Assembly: GCF_003226565.1 (NCBI RefSeq)
Contig: NZ_QKOE01000017.1
Coordinates: 36,144-100,143 of the forward strand
DNA: 64,000 bases
Direction of reading: 5' to 3'
Origin: Parazoarcus communis SWub3 = DSM 12120
GTDB lineage: Bacteria; Pseudomonadota; Gammaproteobacteria; Burkholderiales; Rhodocyclaceae
The notes beneath the pieces were generated by a model that saw nothing but the letters and a program-made list of their open reading frames with translations, did no database searches and was not told the DNA's origin. A program made the position numbers and the translations under genes. How positions within the stretch are numbered: position 1 is the first letter of the stretch; each line of letters starts with the position of its first letter. Below, piece by piece: positions 1-8,882 of this stretch.

Positions 1-1823
1 CACAGTATCCTCTTCACGCACGCAGGCACGCAGACGGTGGGCAACCTGCACCAGCAATGCGTCGCCCTGATCGTGCCCCAAGGTATCGTTCAAGGTCTTG
101 AAGTTATCCAGGTCAATGAACAACAACGCGCCATGCTGGGCCGTACGTGCCCCCTGCGCAATCATCTGCTGCAGGCGGTCAATCAGCAGCCTGCGGTTGG
201 GCAGGTCGGTCAGCGGATCGTAAAAGGCCAGGTGACGGATCTCCTCCTCCATCGCCTTGCGTTGGGTGATGTCGGTCGAGATGCCGCACAGGGCGTAAAC
301 CGTCCCGTCCTCCCGCCGCAACGGCAGCTTGATCGACAGGAATGCACGCTCAACCTTGCCATCCAGGGTCGTATTGACCTCTTCCAGCGCCACCCGCTCT
401 CCCTGCTCGATCACCGGCGTGTCGTTCTTGCGCAGATTGGCCGCCGTCTGCATGTCAAAGAAGTCCTCATCGGACTTGCCAACCACCCCCTCCAACTCGC
501 GGCCAAACAGTTCGCACACCCTACGATTGGCGTACAAATACCGATAGTCCCGATCCTTGATATAGATGTAGGCCTCGACGCTATCCAGAATGGTCGCGAG
601 CTTGTCCTCGCTCTCGCGCAGGCTCTCCGCCTGGACCTGCAGAGCCAGGCGCTGCGCCTGGTTCTCGTCGTGGTACCGCTTGAACAGGCGCCCCGACCAG
701 CGCGAGAAGAGCCATGACCCCAGCAGCGCAATCGACAATGCAAGCCCCATGGCCAACAACAGACCATGTACCCTGGGGCCACTCGCAGCCTCATACGACT
801 GCCGCTCATGCGCTAGCGCGCCGCGCAACTCGTCCTCGAAGACCGCAGCAACCAACACCCAGCCCCACGGCTGTGCCGTCTCCACCCGGGCCAGCTTGGT
901 CGCCAGCTGCCCGGTCGCCGGATTGGGCCACTGATAGCGGACCAGTCCACCGCCCTCCCGCGCCTTGCTGAACAGGGTCTTCAGTGCCGCCGCTTGCGCA
1001 GGCGGTAGCTCGCTGTAGTGTTTGCCTTCCAGCTCGGGTGCCGATGGTGACAGCAGGGAACGCCCCTCGGCATCAATCATGCCGATATACCCACTCTCGC
1101 CAAACCGGATGCTGCGCAGGCGGGCAATGGCCTCCTGCTGAAGGCGTGCCTCCCACTCGTAGGTATAGTCCCCCGTACCGATCAGCCAGTCATAGGGCGG
1201 AAAGTAGCGCACATAAGCCAGCTTGTCGGCCATGCGGGACGGGTCATCCGGACGATACCAGCGGTAGCGTGAGAACCCTTCGCCACGCGGCTTGCGCGCC
1301 GCCTCGATCAGACCGCGCATGATGTAGTGCCCGGTATCGTCCCGATTGTCGGGCAGCAACTGGCCCTCGAACTGCGGCGCGGTGGGCAGCAGCACGAAGC
1401 GGCCACTCATGTCATCAATGAAGTAGTAACCCCGCCCATCGAAGAAACGCACCGGTCTCAGCGCCTCGATGATCAGGCGTTGGATCTCGGCATCCGGCCG
1501 CTGCCCGGACTCGCGAGCATGAATGGCCTCGACGATCTGCATCGCTGCATCGACCGGCTCGACAACCGCTCGGCGCAAGGTGTCTTCGGTGCGTGAGCGG
1601 GTAAATTCCAGGTATGCCAATGCAGAAGCCATCTCGGCATCGAGCCTGGCCTCGACCTGACGCGTGACCACCTGCTCCAGACGGCTGATCGACGCACGAT
1701 GCGCCTCGATGTACTGCCACGAAAAGAAGCTGCCCAGCGCCAGCGTCAAGACCACGACCACGACCAGCGTGCCGATCAGGTGGAGTCGAGGAATGGTTCT
1801 GGCTTGGTTGGAGAGGGACACGA
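1..1823 (-). CDS. Cache-PAS-GGDEF diguanylate cyclase, C-terminus cut by window edge
   Basis: About 607 codons are visible, open to the left edge. In order: an N-terminal membrane segment (about residues 15-35), a periplasmic tandem Cache-like sensor (two repeats, with FFDGRGYYFIDD near the first and FGESGYIGMIDAEG near the second), a second membrane segment (about 350-372), a PAS domain (about 400-515, ending in the typical GISTDITQRK), and the start of a GGDEF domain (DPLTDLPNRRLLIDR, then FIDLDNFKTLNDTLGHDQGD). The GGDEF signature itself lies outside, so catalytic competence cannot be judged. The expected role is c-di-GMP synthesis in response to an extracellular ligand. The GTG at 1823 is the best start I see, but it lacks a good ribosome-binding site; an upstream in-frame TTG is possible. 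It follows a second diguanylate cyclase on the same strand. Confidence 0.85.
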
Positions 1824-1900
1824 TGGCGACGGCTGAACGACTCAGACTATGACTTATTGAGTAGTCGGATTCTACTCGCCACAATCGGCAACCGCGTCGC

Positions 1901-1920
1901 TGCACGGTGAAAACCGTGCA
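1901..1920. repeat. Inverted repeat between two GGDEF genes
   Basis: TGCACGG and CCGTGCA form a perfect 7-bp stem around a 6-nt loop, between the stop of the second diguanylate cyclase gene (1939) and the start of the first (1823). No T-run follows on either strand, so it is not a textbook intrinsic terminator. It could be an operator or an mRNA hairpin. Confidence 0.5.
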
Positions 1921-1938
1921 AAAGTCCCAACCGGGATG

Positions 1939-3504
1939 TCAATGATCTGCCGAGAGGGCCGCCTCGACGCGGTTCCTTCCATGCGCCTTGGCGCTGTACA
2001 GGGCTTTGTCCGCCAGGCTCAGCGCCTGATCCGCGGTCGAGCTGGCATCGAGTTCCACAAGACCAATACTGACGGTGACGCCCAAATTCACTTCACCATA
2101 GACAATATTGAGCGCCTGAACCGCCGCCCGGATCCTTTCGGCGAGTTGCCGAGCCTGATCGAGTGCAGACTCCGGCATCAGTACGGCAAACTCTTCGCCG
2201 CCAATCCGTCCAGCCACATCGGTCGCCCGCACCACATCATGAAGTGCGACCGCAACGCGCTGAAGTACCAGATCACCCGCGGCATGACCGTAACGGTCGT
2301 TGATCTGCTTGAAGTGATCGAGATCCAGCATCAGCAGCGCCGCGTGGCGCTTCATCCGCTGGACTCGTGCCAGCTCGTCAGTCAGGCGTGCAAGAAAGTG
2401 CCGCCGGTTCGGCAAACCCGTCAAGGCATCAGTACTGGCCTGGTAAGCCAGCGAGCGCATATTGGTCACGTCCTGCAGCGCGCCGAAGACGCGCACCGTC
2501 CGCCCTTGTTCGCGAACCGCACGCCCCACCACCCGCAGCCACATCTCGCGTCCCGCGACATTCACCAGCGGCAACTCGACATCCCACGCCCCCCCGTCTG
2601 CAATTGCCTTGTCAATAGACCGCTCGAGCACCGGCCGGGCATCTGCGACCACCATGCGCACAAGATCAGCAAGCGGCATTTCACATCCAGCCGACAAACC
2701 CAACAGCTTCGCCGCCTGTGGCGCGGGCACGAACGCCCGCCGATCAAGTGCGAGTTCCCAGCCACCGACGCCTGCCAACTCACCTGTCTGCTCCAACAAC
2801 AAGGCGTTCTCCGCCAGAACATGCTGCTGACTGCGGAGGGAGGCCTCGCTGTCCGCCAACCAGCGTGCAAACGGCCGGAAAATGAATACTGCCTCGGCCA
2901 CCAGCGTCAGCAGGGCCAACAGCCAACTCACCTGGGCAACCTGCTTGAGGCGCTCGATCTGGCGCTTGGACAGGGCATCCCATTCGAACACCAGCGCATC
3001 CATGCGCTCGACAAACCGGTTGCTGACATCAATGGCAGCGCGCAGCAGCGTTTGATCAGGCAGAACGCGCGTCATCAAGGTCGTCGATATCTGGGCCTGA
3101 AGTTCCTGCACGTCTGGATCCAGCGCCACCAACATCTGCCTGATCGATGCATCCTTGGCCGGCGGCAAGCCCAGTCCGGCATCCCCTTCCAGCAAACCTG
3201 CATGCGTGCGCACCCATGCGGTCAGATCGCCATCCAGACGCGCCCACACCGAGCCTGCCACGCGCGGTTCAAGCGCCAGAGCCGCCAGATCCTTGACCAT
3301 GCGCTGCGACAACATCCGCTGCCGCCCCGCCAGATTGATGACGCGAGAATCGCTCTCAGCAGCCTCCAGCGCCTGCCGCATGAACAGGTGGCCGCCCGTC
3401 ACCAGCAAGGCGACCACCGTCAGCGCAAATACATAGCGCACGGTCAACCGCACAGCCGGGCTGTTCGGCGTATTGGGGGATAAGGCCTTCTGATCGCTGG
3501 CCAT
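1939..3504 (-). CDS. Membrane diguanylate cyclase with PilJ-like N-terminus, PAS and GGDEF
   Basis: 521 residues from the ATG at 3504; a longer TTG-started reading to 3582 only adds a non-conserved stretch. Membrane segments lie near residues 22-41 and 188-210. Between them is a type IV pili methyl-accepting-like sensor with the hallmark VINLAGRQRMLSQRM. A PAS domain follows (about 225-355), then GGDEF (about 358-515). The active site reads GGEEF near residue 435 and is preceded five residues upstream by an RATD inhibitory I-site, so both activity and c-di-GMP product inhibition are expected. It lies directly upstream of another diguanylate cyclase gene on the same strand, 115 bp away. The signal sensed is unknown. 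Confidence 0.9.
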   Translation of the reverse strand: MASDQKALSPNTPNSPAVRLTVRYVFALTVVALLVTGGHLFMRQALEAAESDSRVINLAGRQRMLSQRMVKDLAALALEPRVAGSVWARLDGDLTAWVRTHAGLLEGDAGLGLPPAKDASIRQMLVALDPDVQELQAQISTTLMTRVLPDQTLLRAAIDVSNRFVERMDALVFEWDALSKRQIERLKQVAQVSWLLALLTLVAEAVFIFRPFARWLADSEASLRSQQHVLAENALLLEQTGELAGVGGWELALDRRAFVPAPQAAKLLGLSAGCEMPLADLVRMVVADARPVLERSIDKAIADGGAWDVELPLVNVAGREMWLRVVGRAVREQGRTVRVFGALQDVTNMRSLAYQASTDALTGLPNRRHFLARLTDELARVQRMKRHAALLMLDLDHFKQINDRYGHAAGDLVLQRVAVALHDVVRATDVAGRIGGEEFAVLMPESALDQARQLAERIRAAVQALNIVYGEVNLGVTVSIGLVELDASSTADQALSLADKALYSAKAHGRNRVEAALSADH

Positions 3505-3633
3505 CGATCTTGCCAAAGTAAAAGGCGGCACGACAACGCAAAGCAATCCGCGTGCAGGGCCGCACGTCAAAGCGATGTTCAACGCATGCTAGCGCACTGA
3601 ACAACCGCTGTCGTCCACGCTACCCCCGCCGGC

Positions 3634-4233
3634 TTAACGGATTGACACCCCTACGCCCGGGACGAACCTTTCCATGGGCGGAGCAAGCGGAGGCCGATCA
3701 ATGCGATGCACCACCTTCAGCAGCACCCCCTCCGCCAGAGCCTCCGAACACTCGAAGCCCAGGCGCTGGGCAAATGCCAGCATACGACAGTTCGTTGCCA
3801 GAACGATACCGTAGATCTCCTCCAGAGCATGCCGCCGGGCGCTGGCGAGCAGGGCGTCGACCAGCCGGCGTCCCAGCCCCTGCCCATGCCAATCATCCGC
3901 AACGGCAAGCGCAAACTCTGCGGACCGGGTGCCGGGCTGTATGCAATAGCGGGCCGATGCCAGCTCCACCGGAACCGGGTCGGTCACATCCAGAACGATG
4001 AAATCGGCACACTCGCGCGGATCGGGGCTACACAATTGCAGCAGCTCCTTGTCGGCAAAAACGACATCACCCCGACCGAAGCGGAAGTAGCGCGAACTGA
4101 AGGACAAACTCTCGATGAACGCCTGTGAAAGGCGGACATCCTGCGGACTCACCGGTCGCAAGACCAAGTTCCGCCCCCCTGCGCACCACCTTGCTTGAAA
4201 CGTATCGCCCGCCGCTGCCTGATCCTGCACCAT
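3634..4233 (-). CDS. GNAT-family N-acetyltransferase
   Basis: 199 residues from the ATG at 4233; a GTG at 4257 is an alternative start. The GNAT fold is indicated by motif A, FALAVADDWHGQGLGRRL, with the acetyl-CoA pyrophosphate loop HGQGLG, followed by a helix and a motif-B-like segment (ATNCRMLAFAQRLGF). The N-terminal LRPVSPQDVRLSQAFIESLS resembles stand-alone GNATs related to the acetyltransferase domain of protein acetyltransferases, so protein or small-molecule acetylation is possible; the substrate cannot be read from sequence. It appears to be a single-gene unit between a GGDEF gene and the yicG-like gene. A perfect palindrome 42 bp upstream (4275-4289) may control it. Confidence 0.8.
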   Translation of the reverse strand: MVQDQAAAGDTFQARWCAGGRNLVLRPVSPQDVRLSQAFIESLSFSSRYFRFGRGDVVFADKELLQLCSPDPRECADFIVLDVTDPVPVELASARYCIQPGTRSAEFALAVADDWHGQGLGRRLVDALLASARRHALEEIYGIVLATNCRMLAFAQRLGFECSEALAEGVLLKVVHRIDRPPLAPPMERFVPGVGVSIR

Positions 4234-4274
4234 AGAAAAACCCACACGCCCAAACACGCGCGGCCTGCATTACG

Positions 4275-4289
4275 ATTGTGTTACACAAT
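4275..4289. promoter_or_regulatory. Perfect 15-bp palindrome upstream of GNAT gene
   Basis: ATTGTGT-T-ACACAAT is perfectly symmetrical with a single central base. It sits in the short gap between the yicG-like gene's stop (4325) and the GNAT start (4233), overlapping where a promoter for the GNAT gene should be. It looks like a dimeric repressor or activator site; I do not recognise the regulator. Confidence 0.5.
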
Positions 4290-4324
4290 GTATCAACCGA
4301 TTATTGCAGCAAGGTGACAGTCTG

Positions 4325-4993
4325 CTAGTCCCAGCGTTGCTGATAGGAGAAGGTTGGCAATTTCCAGCCATAGCGCAAGGCCAACATGCGAAAACCAAAC
4401 CCCAGGACGAAGCAGAACAGGGTGTTCAGGTCAGCGTCCACCCCCAGCGTCTGCAACCCCAGAAAAAGTACGCAGACCACAAGGGAAACGCTGGCGTAGA
4501 GCTCCCGGCGGAAAACGACCGGCACCTGATTACACAACACGTCACGCAGGATGCCGCCGCTGATACCGGTCAGCATGCCCGCCATGATGACCACGATCAC
4601 CGGGTACTCGAGCTGCAGTGCAATGGTGCAGCCAATCAGGGAGAACGCCACCAGCCCCATCGCATCCAGCATCAGGAAGATGCGCTTCATGTGGTGCATG
4701 AACCTGGCCAGCACAGTCGTTGCCAGACCCGCCAGCAACACCAGATAGACATACTCTGGATGCTGCGTCCAGCCAATCGGGAAATTGCCCAGCACCACAT
4801 CCCGGATCGTGCCCCCGCCGAGGGCGGTCACGAAGGCAATCACGACCACCCCGAAAACGTCCATGTTGCGACGCCCCGCGGCAAGCGCGCCGGACATGGC
4901 TTCGGTGGTGATGGCAATCAGGTAGATGACCAGCAGCAGGTCGAACTGCTTGGTGGCAAGCGGCTGAAAGATGTGGGCAAGGGTGTCCAGCAT
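4325..4993 (-). CDS. YicG/TRIC-type membrane protein (UPF0126, glycine-transporter domain family)
   Basis: 222 residues, about seven hydrophobic segments, built from two repeats marked by GGGTIRDVVLGNFP (first half) and GGILRDVLCNQVP (second half). This is the UPF0126/Gly_transporter architecture, which shares a fold with TRIC cation channels. The ATG at 4993 has GGAG nine bases upstream and is preferred to an upstream TTG at 5020. The 5' leader holds a tandem glycine riboswitch, which is strong contextual evidence that the protein handles glycine or its consequences, for example export or co-transport when glycine is in excess. Direct glycine transport is inference; the family's biochemistry is not settled by sequence. 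Confidence 0.85.
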   Translation of the reverse strand: MLDTLAHIFQPLATKQFDLLLVIYLIAITTEAMSGALAAGRRNMDVFGVVVIAFVTALGGGTIRDVVLGNFPIGWTQHPEYVYLVLLAGLATTVLARFMHHMKRIFLMLDAMGLVAFSLIGCTIALQLEYPVIVVIMAGMLTGISGGILRDVLCNQVPVVFRRELYASVSLVVCVLFLGLQTLGVDADLNTLFCFVLGFGFRMLALRYGWKLPTFSYQQRWD

Positions 4994-5044
4994 GAGGAAA
5001 GGCTCCGTCCAGTCCGGCAACGTACAAACGTGCCGGCGACGCCT

Positions 5045-5235
5045 CTCCCCCTGTCCTTTTACCTGAGAGTTTCAGCCCACACGGGCCTGCCCCTTCGGTG
5101 AGTTGCCAGATGTCGAAACGTCTGCAACTGCTCTCCAGTCGGCGAATGATCCCCGCGGTTCTTCATGCCTGAGCGATTATGGGAGTTTGCGCCTTCGGCG
5201 GAGTCCGGCAATGCCAGCCCCTCTCTCCCGCGGAT
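5045..5235 (-). ncRNA. Tandem glycine riboswitch
   Basis: Read on the minus strand, two glycine-aptamer cores follow each other. Aptamer I (about 5233-5152) carries GCCGAAGGCGCAAACTCCC and CGCTCAGGCA and is closed by CCGCGG at both ends. Aptamer II (about 5145-5045) carries CACCGAAGGGGCA and the canonical CTCTCAGGTAAAAGGACAG. A short linker separates them, the classic tandem arrangement. It ends about 50 nt before the start of the yicG-like gene, placing it in that gene's leader. I see no clear intrinsic terminator after aptamer II, so control may act on translation. Confidence 0.92.
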
Positions 5236-5241
5236 GGTCGG

Positions 5242-5247
5242 ATTATC
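5242..5247 (-). promoter_or_regulatory. Possible -10 box for the riboswitch transcript
   Basis: On the minus strand GATAAT lies so that transcription would begin near 5235, exactly where aptamer I starts. No good -35 hexamer is seen at the right distance, so this rests on position and one hexamer only. Confidence 0.35.
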
Positions 5248-5364
5248 GTGAGCCGCAGCGAAAAAAGATAGCCCCCAGACTGCTCGTCAAGCCAAACACC
5301 CTCAGCGGCAACCCAGCGCTGCCCCCCTTGCCACCACACGTGTCACGCGCTCACATATTCCGGG

Positions 5365-5378
5365 GAAGCGCGCGCTTC
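5365..5378. repeat. 14-bp palindrome between glmS and the riboswitch
   Basis: GAAGCGCGCGCTTC is perfectly self-complementary, 64 bp past the glmS stop. With no T-run it is not a clear terminator. Apart from this and the riboswitch with its promoter region, the 448-bp gap 4994-5441 shows no supported gene. Confidence 0.4.
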
Positions 5379-5441
5379 ACTGGCTTCTGTATGGCGCCAT
5401 CTTCTCGGGCACTAGCGTCTTCATCGCATCCATGCCGATCA

Positions 5442-7268
5442 CTATTCCACCGTAACCGACTTTGCCAGGTTACGCGGCTTGTCCACATCCGTCCCCTTCA
5501 CCAACGCGGCGTGGTAGGACAACAGCTGCAGCGGGATGACGTGCAGTACGGGCGACAACATGCCATAGTGCTCCGGCATGTGAAGGATGTGCACACCTTC
5601 GGACTCGGGGATCTCGCTGCCGGCATCGGCAAAGACGTAGAGTTCTCCGCCGCGGGCACGGACTTCCTGCAGATTGGATTTGAGCTTCTCGAGCAATTCG
5701 TCCGCGGGGGACACCGCAATCACCGGCATGTCCTTATCCACCAGTGCCAGGGGGCCGTGCTTGAGTTCGCCGGCTGCGTAGGCCTCGGCGTGGATGTAGG
5801 AGATTTCCTTGAGTTTGAGCGCACCTTCCATGGCGATCGGCCAATGACGGCCACGGCCTAGGAACAGGGCGTGCTCCTTGCTGGCGAAACGTTGTGCCCA
5901 TTTTTCGATCTCGGGCTCGAGTTCGAGCACTTTCTGCACGGCAACCGGCAGGTGCCGCAGCGCAGTCAGATGACGTTGCTCTTCGGCCTCTGGCAGTCGC
6001 CCATTGAGCTTGGCCAGGGCCAGCGTCAGCAGGGCCAAGGCGGCAAGCTGGGTGGTGAAGGCCTTGGTCGAGGCAACGCCGATCTCCGGGCCGGCACGGG
6101 TGATGAAGCGCAGCGCCGACTCGCGCACGATGGCGGATTCCGGCACGTTGCAGATTGCCAGGGTACGTGCCATGCCGAGCGTTTTGGCGTGCTTGAGCGC
6201 AGCCAGGGTGTCGGCGGTCTCGCCAGACTGGGAGATGACCACCACCAGAGTGTCGGCCTCGGGTACGGACTCGCGATAGCGATACTCGCTGGCAATCTCG
6301 ACCGTGGTCGGGATCTTTGCCACCGACTCCAGCCAGTAACGCGCGACCAGACCCGCGTGGTAGCTGGTGCCGCAGGCCAGCACCAGCACCCGACGCACAC
6401 CATCAAAGATCTCGGCCGCACGCGCGCCAAAATGCTGGGGCGAGATGGCGCCGCCGCCGGCGATCATCTCCAGCGTGTTGCCCAGCGCCTGCGGCTGCTC
6501 GAAGATTTCCTTCTGCATGTAGTGGCGGAACTGGCCCAGTTCGACGGCATCGGCCGACAGGCTGGAGAGATGCACTTCGCGCTCGACCGCTTCACCGTCT
6601 GGACGGACCACCCGGTAACCGTCCAGCCGCAACTCGGCAAGGTCGCCATCTTCCAGGTACACCACCTTGCGTGTCACTTGCAGCAGTGCAGCGGTGTCAG
6701 ACGCGGCATACATGCCCTGCTCGCCGATCCCCAGCAGCAGGGGTGAGCCGCGACGGGCGACGATGGCGCGGAACGGGTCGGCCTCTGCCAGCACACCGAT
6801 GGCGTAGGCGCCCACCAGTTCGTTGGTGGCCAGCCGGACCGCTTCGAACAGGTCAGGGTGGGTTTCGAGCTTGCTGTGGACCAGGTGCGCGATGGCCTCG
6901 GTGTCGGTCTCGGACTCGAACACATACCCGCGGGCCTCGAGACTGGACTTGATCGCCTCGAAGTTCTCGATGATGCCGTTGTGCACAACTGCCAGGCCGC
7001 CGGAAATATGCGGATGCGCGTTTCGCTCGGAAGGCACCCCGTGCGTTGCCCAGCGGGTATGGGCAATGCCGATGTTGGCCGACAACTGCCGGGCATCGGC
7101 CAACGCCGCAAGCTCGGCCACCCGACCGGCAGCGCGCAGCCGGCTCAAGGATCCGGACAGAACGGCCAGTCCGGCTGAGTCGTACCCACGGTACTCGAGC
7201 TTGCGCAAGCCTTCGAGCAGGACGGGTACAACGTTATTGGTGGCAATTGCCGTCACGATACCGCACAT
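5442..7268 (-). CDS. glmS: Glutamine--fructose-6-phosphate aminotransferase (isomerizing)
   Basis: Makes glucosamine-6-phosphate from fructose-6-phosphate and glutamine, the entry to UDP-GlcNAc for peptidoglycan and LPS. 608 residues, the family's usual length. The protein starts MCGIVTAIA, so Cys2 becomes the N-terminal nucleophile of the class II amidotransferase domain (residues 1 to about 220). Two SIS sugar-isomerase domains follow (about 285-425 and 455-590), and the C-terminus is the conserved [12 protein letters not shown]. It is downstream of glmU on the same strand with a 56-bp gap, so both committed UDP-GlcNAc enzymes are probably co-transcribed. Confidence 0.98.
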   Translation of the reverse strand: MCGIVTAIATNNVVPVLLEGLRKLEYRGYDSAGLAVLSGSLSRLRAAGRVAELAALADARQLSANIGIAHTRWATHGVPSERNAHPHISGGLAVVHNGIIENFEAIKSSLEARGYVFESETDTEAIAHLVHSKLETHPDLFEAVRLATNELVGAYAIGVLAEADPFRAIVARRGSPLLLGIGEQGMYAASDTAALLQVTRKVVYLEDGDLAELRLDGYRVVRPDGEAVEREVHLSSLSADAVELGQFRHYMQKEIFEQPQALGNTLEMIAGGGAISPQHFGARAAEIFDGVRRVLVLACGTSYHAGLVARYWLESVAKIPTTVEIASEYRYRESVPEADTLVVVISQSGETADTLAALKHAKTLGMARTLAICNVPESAIVRESALRFITRAGPEIGVASTKAFTTQLAALALLTLALAKLNGRLPEAEEQRHLTALRHLPVAVQKVLELEPEIEKWAQRFASKEHALFLGRGRHWPIAMEGALKLKEISYIHAEAYAAGELKHGPLALVDKDMPVIAVSPADELLEKLKSNLQEVRARGGELYVFADAGSEIPESEGVHILHMPEHYGMLSPVLHVIPLQLLSYHAALVKGTDVDKPRNLAKSVTVE

Positions 7269-7291
7269 GGCCTGGATCCCCTGATTCGATT

Positions 7292-7313
7292 GCTGTGGCC
7301 TTCAAGCCACGGC
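7292..7313 (-). repeat. Hairpin in the glmU-glmS gap
   Basis: On the minus strand GCCGTGGC and GCCACAGC form an 8-bp stem (one G-T wobble) with a 6-nt loop, between the glmU stop and the glmS start. No U-run follows. It may be an RNA processing or stability element in a glmUS transcript. Confidence 0.4.
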
Positions 7314-7324
7314 GTGAAGATGGC

Positions 7325-8683
7325 TTACTTGTTCTTGACCGGTTTCTTCCAGCCGGCAATCGACAACTGCTTTGCGCGCGACACCGTCAGTTGCTCCGCC
7401 GGCGCATCCTTGGTGAGCGTGGTCCCCGCACCCAGCGTTGCTCCACGGCCGACCCTGACCGGCGCAACCAGTTGCGTGTCCGATCCAATGAAAACATCAT
7501 CTTCGATGACCGTACGGTACTTATTGACGCCGTCGTAATTGCAGGTAATGGTGCCGGCACCAATATTGACGCGCTGGCCGATGTCGGCGTCACCCACGTA
7601 AGCCAGGTGATTGGCCTTGGAGTGGTCGGCAACGGTACTGTTCTTGATCTCGACGAAATTGCCGACGTGGACGTCCTTGCCCAAGCGGGTGCCGGGCCGG
7701 GTACGGGCGTAGGGCCCGATGATGCAGTCCTCACCCATCAGGGTGTTGTCCAGATGGGAAAAAGGCGCTACCCGGGTACCCGCGCCGATGACGGTATCGC
7801 GAATCACGCAATTGGCGCCGATACGCACCCCATCACCCAGCACCACACTGCCTTCGAACACGCAATTGATGTCGATCTCGACATCACGGCCACAACGCAG
7901 CTCGCCACGCACATCAATGCGTGCAGGGTCGATCAGGGTTACACCATCGTCCATCAGCCGGCGCGCAATCATGGACTGATGCAGGCGTTCGAGCTCAGCC
8001 AGCTGCGGCTTGCTGTTGACACCCAGCGTTTCGGCGACGGCATCGGGCTGGACGGTGACGATCTCGACGCCCTCGGCCACGGCCATGCCGATGATGTCCG
8101 TCAGGTAGTACTCCCCCTGCGCATTATCATTACCGATTCGACCCAACCAGTTGCGCAAGCACTCAACCGGCGCCACCAGAATGCCGGTATTGACCTCACG
8201 GATGGCGCGCTGCGCGTCTGTGGCATCTTTATCTTCGACGATGCGCAGGACACGCCCTGCTTCATCACGCACAATGCGTCCGTAGCCAGTGGGGTTGTCG
8301 AGCGTGACGGTAAGCAAACCCAGGCTGGCGACACCGGCCGCCCCTACCAGGCGCTGCAGGGTGGCAACACCGATCAGCGGCACATCGCCGTAGAGCACCA
8401 GCGCCATGCCCTGGCTGGACAGATGCGGCAAGGCTTGCTGCACTGCATGTCCCGTACCCAACTGGGGCTCCTGACGCGCCCAGGCCAGATCCGTTGCATC
8501 GAGGCGCTCGCGCACCACCTCACCACCATGACCATAGACCACGCAGATGCGGCTGGCTTCGAGTGCCCGGGCCGCGGCCAGCACATGAGCCAGCATCGGC
8601 TTGCCAGCAATGGGCTGGAGGACCTTGGGCAAGACCGAACGCATCCGCTTGCCCTGTCCGGCAGCGAGGATCACGACTTCCAT
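7325..8683 (-). CDS. glmU: Bifunctional UDP-GlcNAc pyrophosphorylase / glucosamine-1-phosphate N-acetyltransferase
   Basis: 452 residues, close to the E. coli enzyme. The N-terminal uridyltransferase domain (residues 1 to about 230) opens with [14 protein letters not shown], the nucleotide-binding signature. The C-terminal left-handed beta-helix (about 250-430) carries hexapeptide repeats and the acetyltransferase block around [19 protein letters not shown], with the catalytic His. It acts in the cytoplasm on glucosamine-1-phosphate, downstream of GlmS and GlmM. It is the first gene of the glmU-glmS pair and divergent from the phosphotransacylase gene; a TAGAAT lies about 25 bp upstream on its strand, but no convincing -35. 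Confidence 0.98.
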   Translation of the reverse strand: MEVVILAAGQGKRMRSVLPKVLQPIAGKPMLAHVLAAARALEASRICVVYGHGGEVVRERLDATDLAWARQEPQLGTGHAVQQALPHLSSQGMALVLYGDVPLIGVATLQRLVGAAGVASLGLLTVTLDNPTGYGRIVRDEAGRVLRIVEDKDATDAQRAIREVNTGILVAPVECLRNWLGRIGNDNAQGEYYLTDIIGMAVAEGVEIVTVQPDAVAETLGVNSKPQLAELERLHQSMIARRLMDDGVTLIDPARIDVRGELRCGRDVEIDINCVFEGSVVLGDGVRIGANCVIRDTVIGAGTRVAPFSHLDNTLMGEDCIIGPYARTRPGTRLGKDVHVGNFVEIKNSTVADHSKANHLAYVGDADIGQRVNIGAGTITCNYDGVNKYRTVIEDDVFIGSDTQLVAPVRVGRGATLGAGTTLTKDAPAEQLTVSRAKQLSIAGWKKPVKNK

Positions 8684-8770
8684 GAAGACATCCGAAGGGA
8701 ATTCAAGATGGCGCGAATTCTAGCATGCGCCCTCCTGGCACCATCGTGACCTGATACCTGTCGAGCATGA

Positions 8771-8862
8771 CATTGCAGGGCCGTGTTGCAATGCAGGCGT
8801 TTTCTGATCCTGATCTAACTCGCGTCACGAACATGGGCATAGAATGCCGATGTTGCAACGCA
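8771..8862. promoter_or_regulatory. TGTTGCAAnGCA direct repeat and inverted repeat in a divergent promoter region
   Basis: TGTTGCAATGCA (8784-8795) recurs as TGTTGCAACGCA (8851-8862), 67 bp apart. The first copy is also half of a perfect inverted repeat, CATTGCA-N9-TGCAATG (8771-8777 and 8787-8793). The pair occupies the gap between glmU and the phosphotransacylase-ackA genes, the second copy 20 bp before the latter's start. TGC/GCA-rich sites are typical of regulators such as PhaR, but the regulator here is unknown. Confidence 0.5.
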
Positions 8863-8882
8863 CTCAAAATCAAGGGCTCGCC

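Noticed and set aside
1936..3483. 515-codon plus-strand frame over the second GGDEF gene
   Set aside because: Shadow of a clear diguanylate cyclase gene; composition is His/Gln/Arg rich and featureless.
5265..5290. TTGACG and TATCTT as a promoter for the riboswitch
   Set aside because: The spacer between these hexamers is only about 14 bp; the GATAAT at 5242-5247 fits the riboswitch start better.
5380..5440. Small minus-strand reading frame of about 18 codons just after glmS
   Set aside because: No ribosome-binding site and no conservation evidence; chance frames of this size are common.
7046..8749. 567-codon frame antisense to glmU and glmS
   Set aside because: Shadow frame; both real genes are complete on the other strand.
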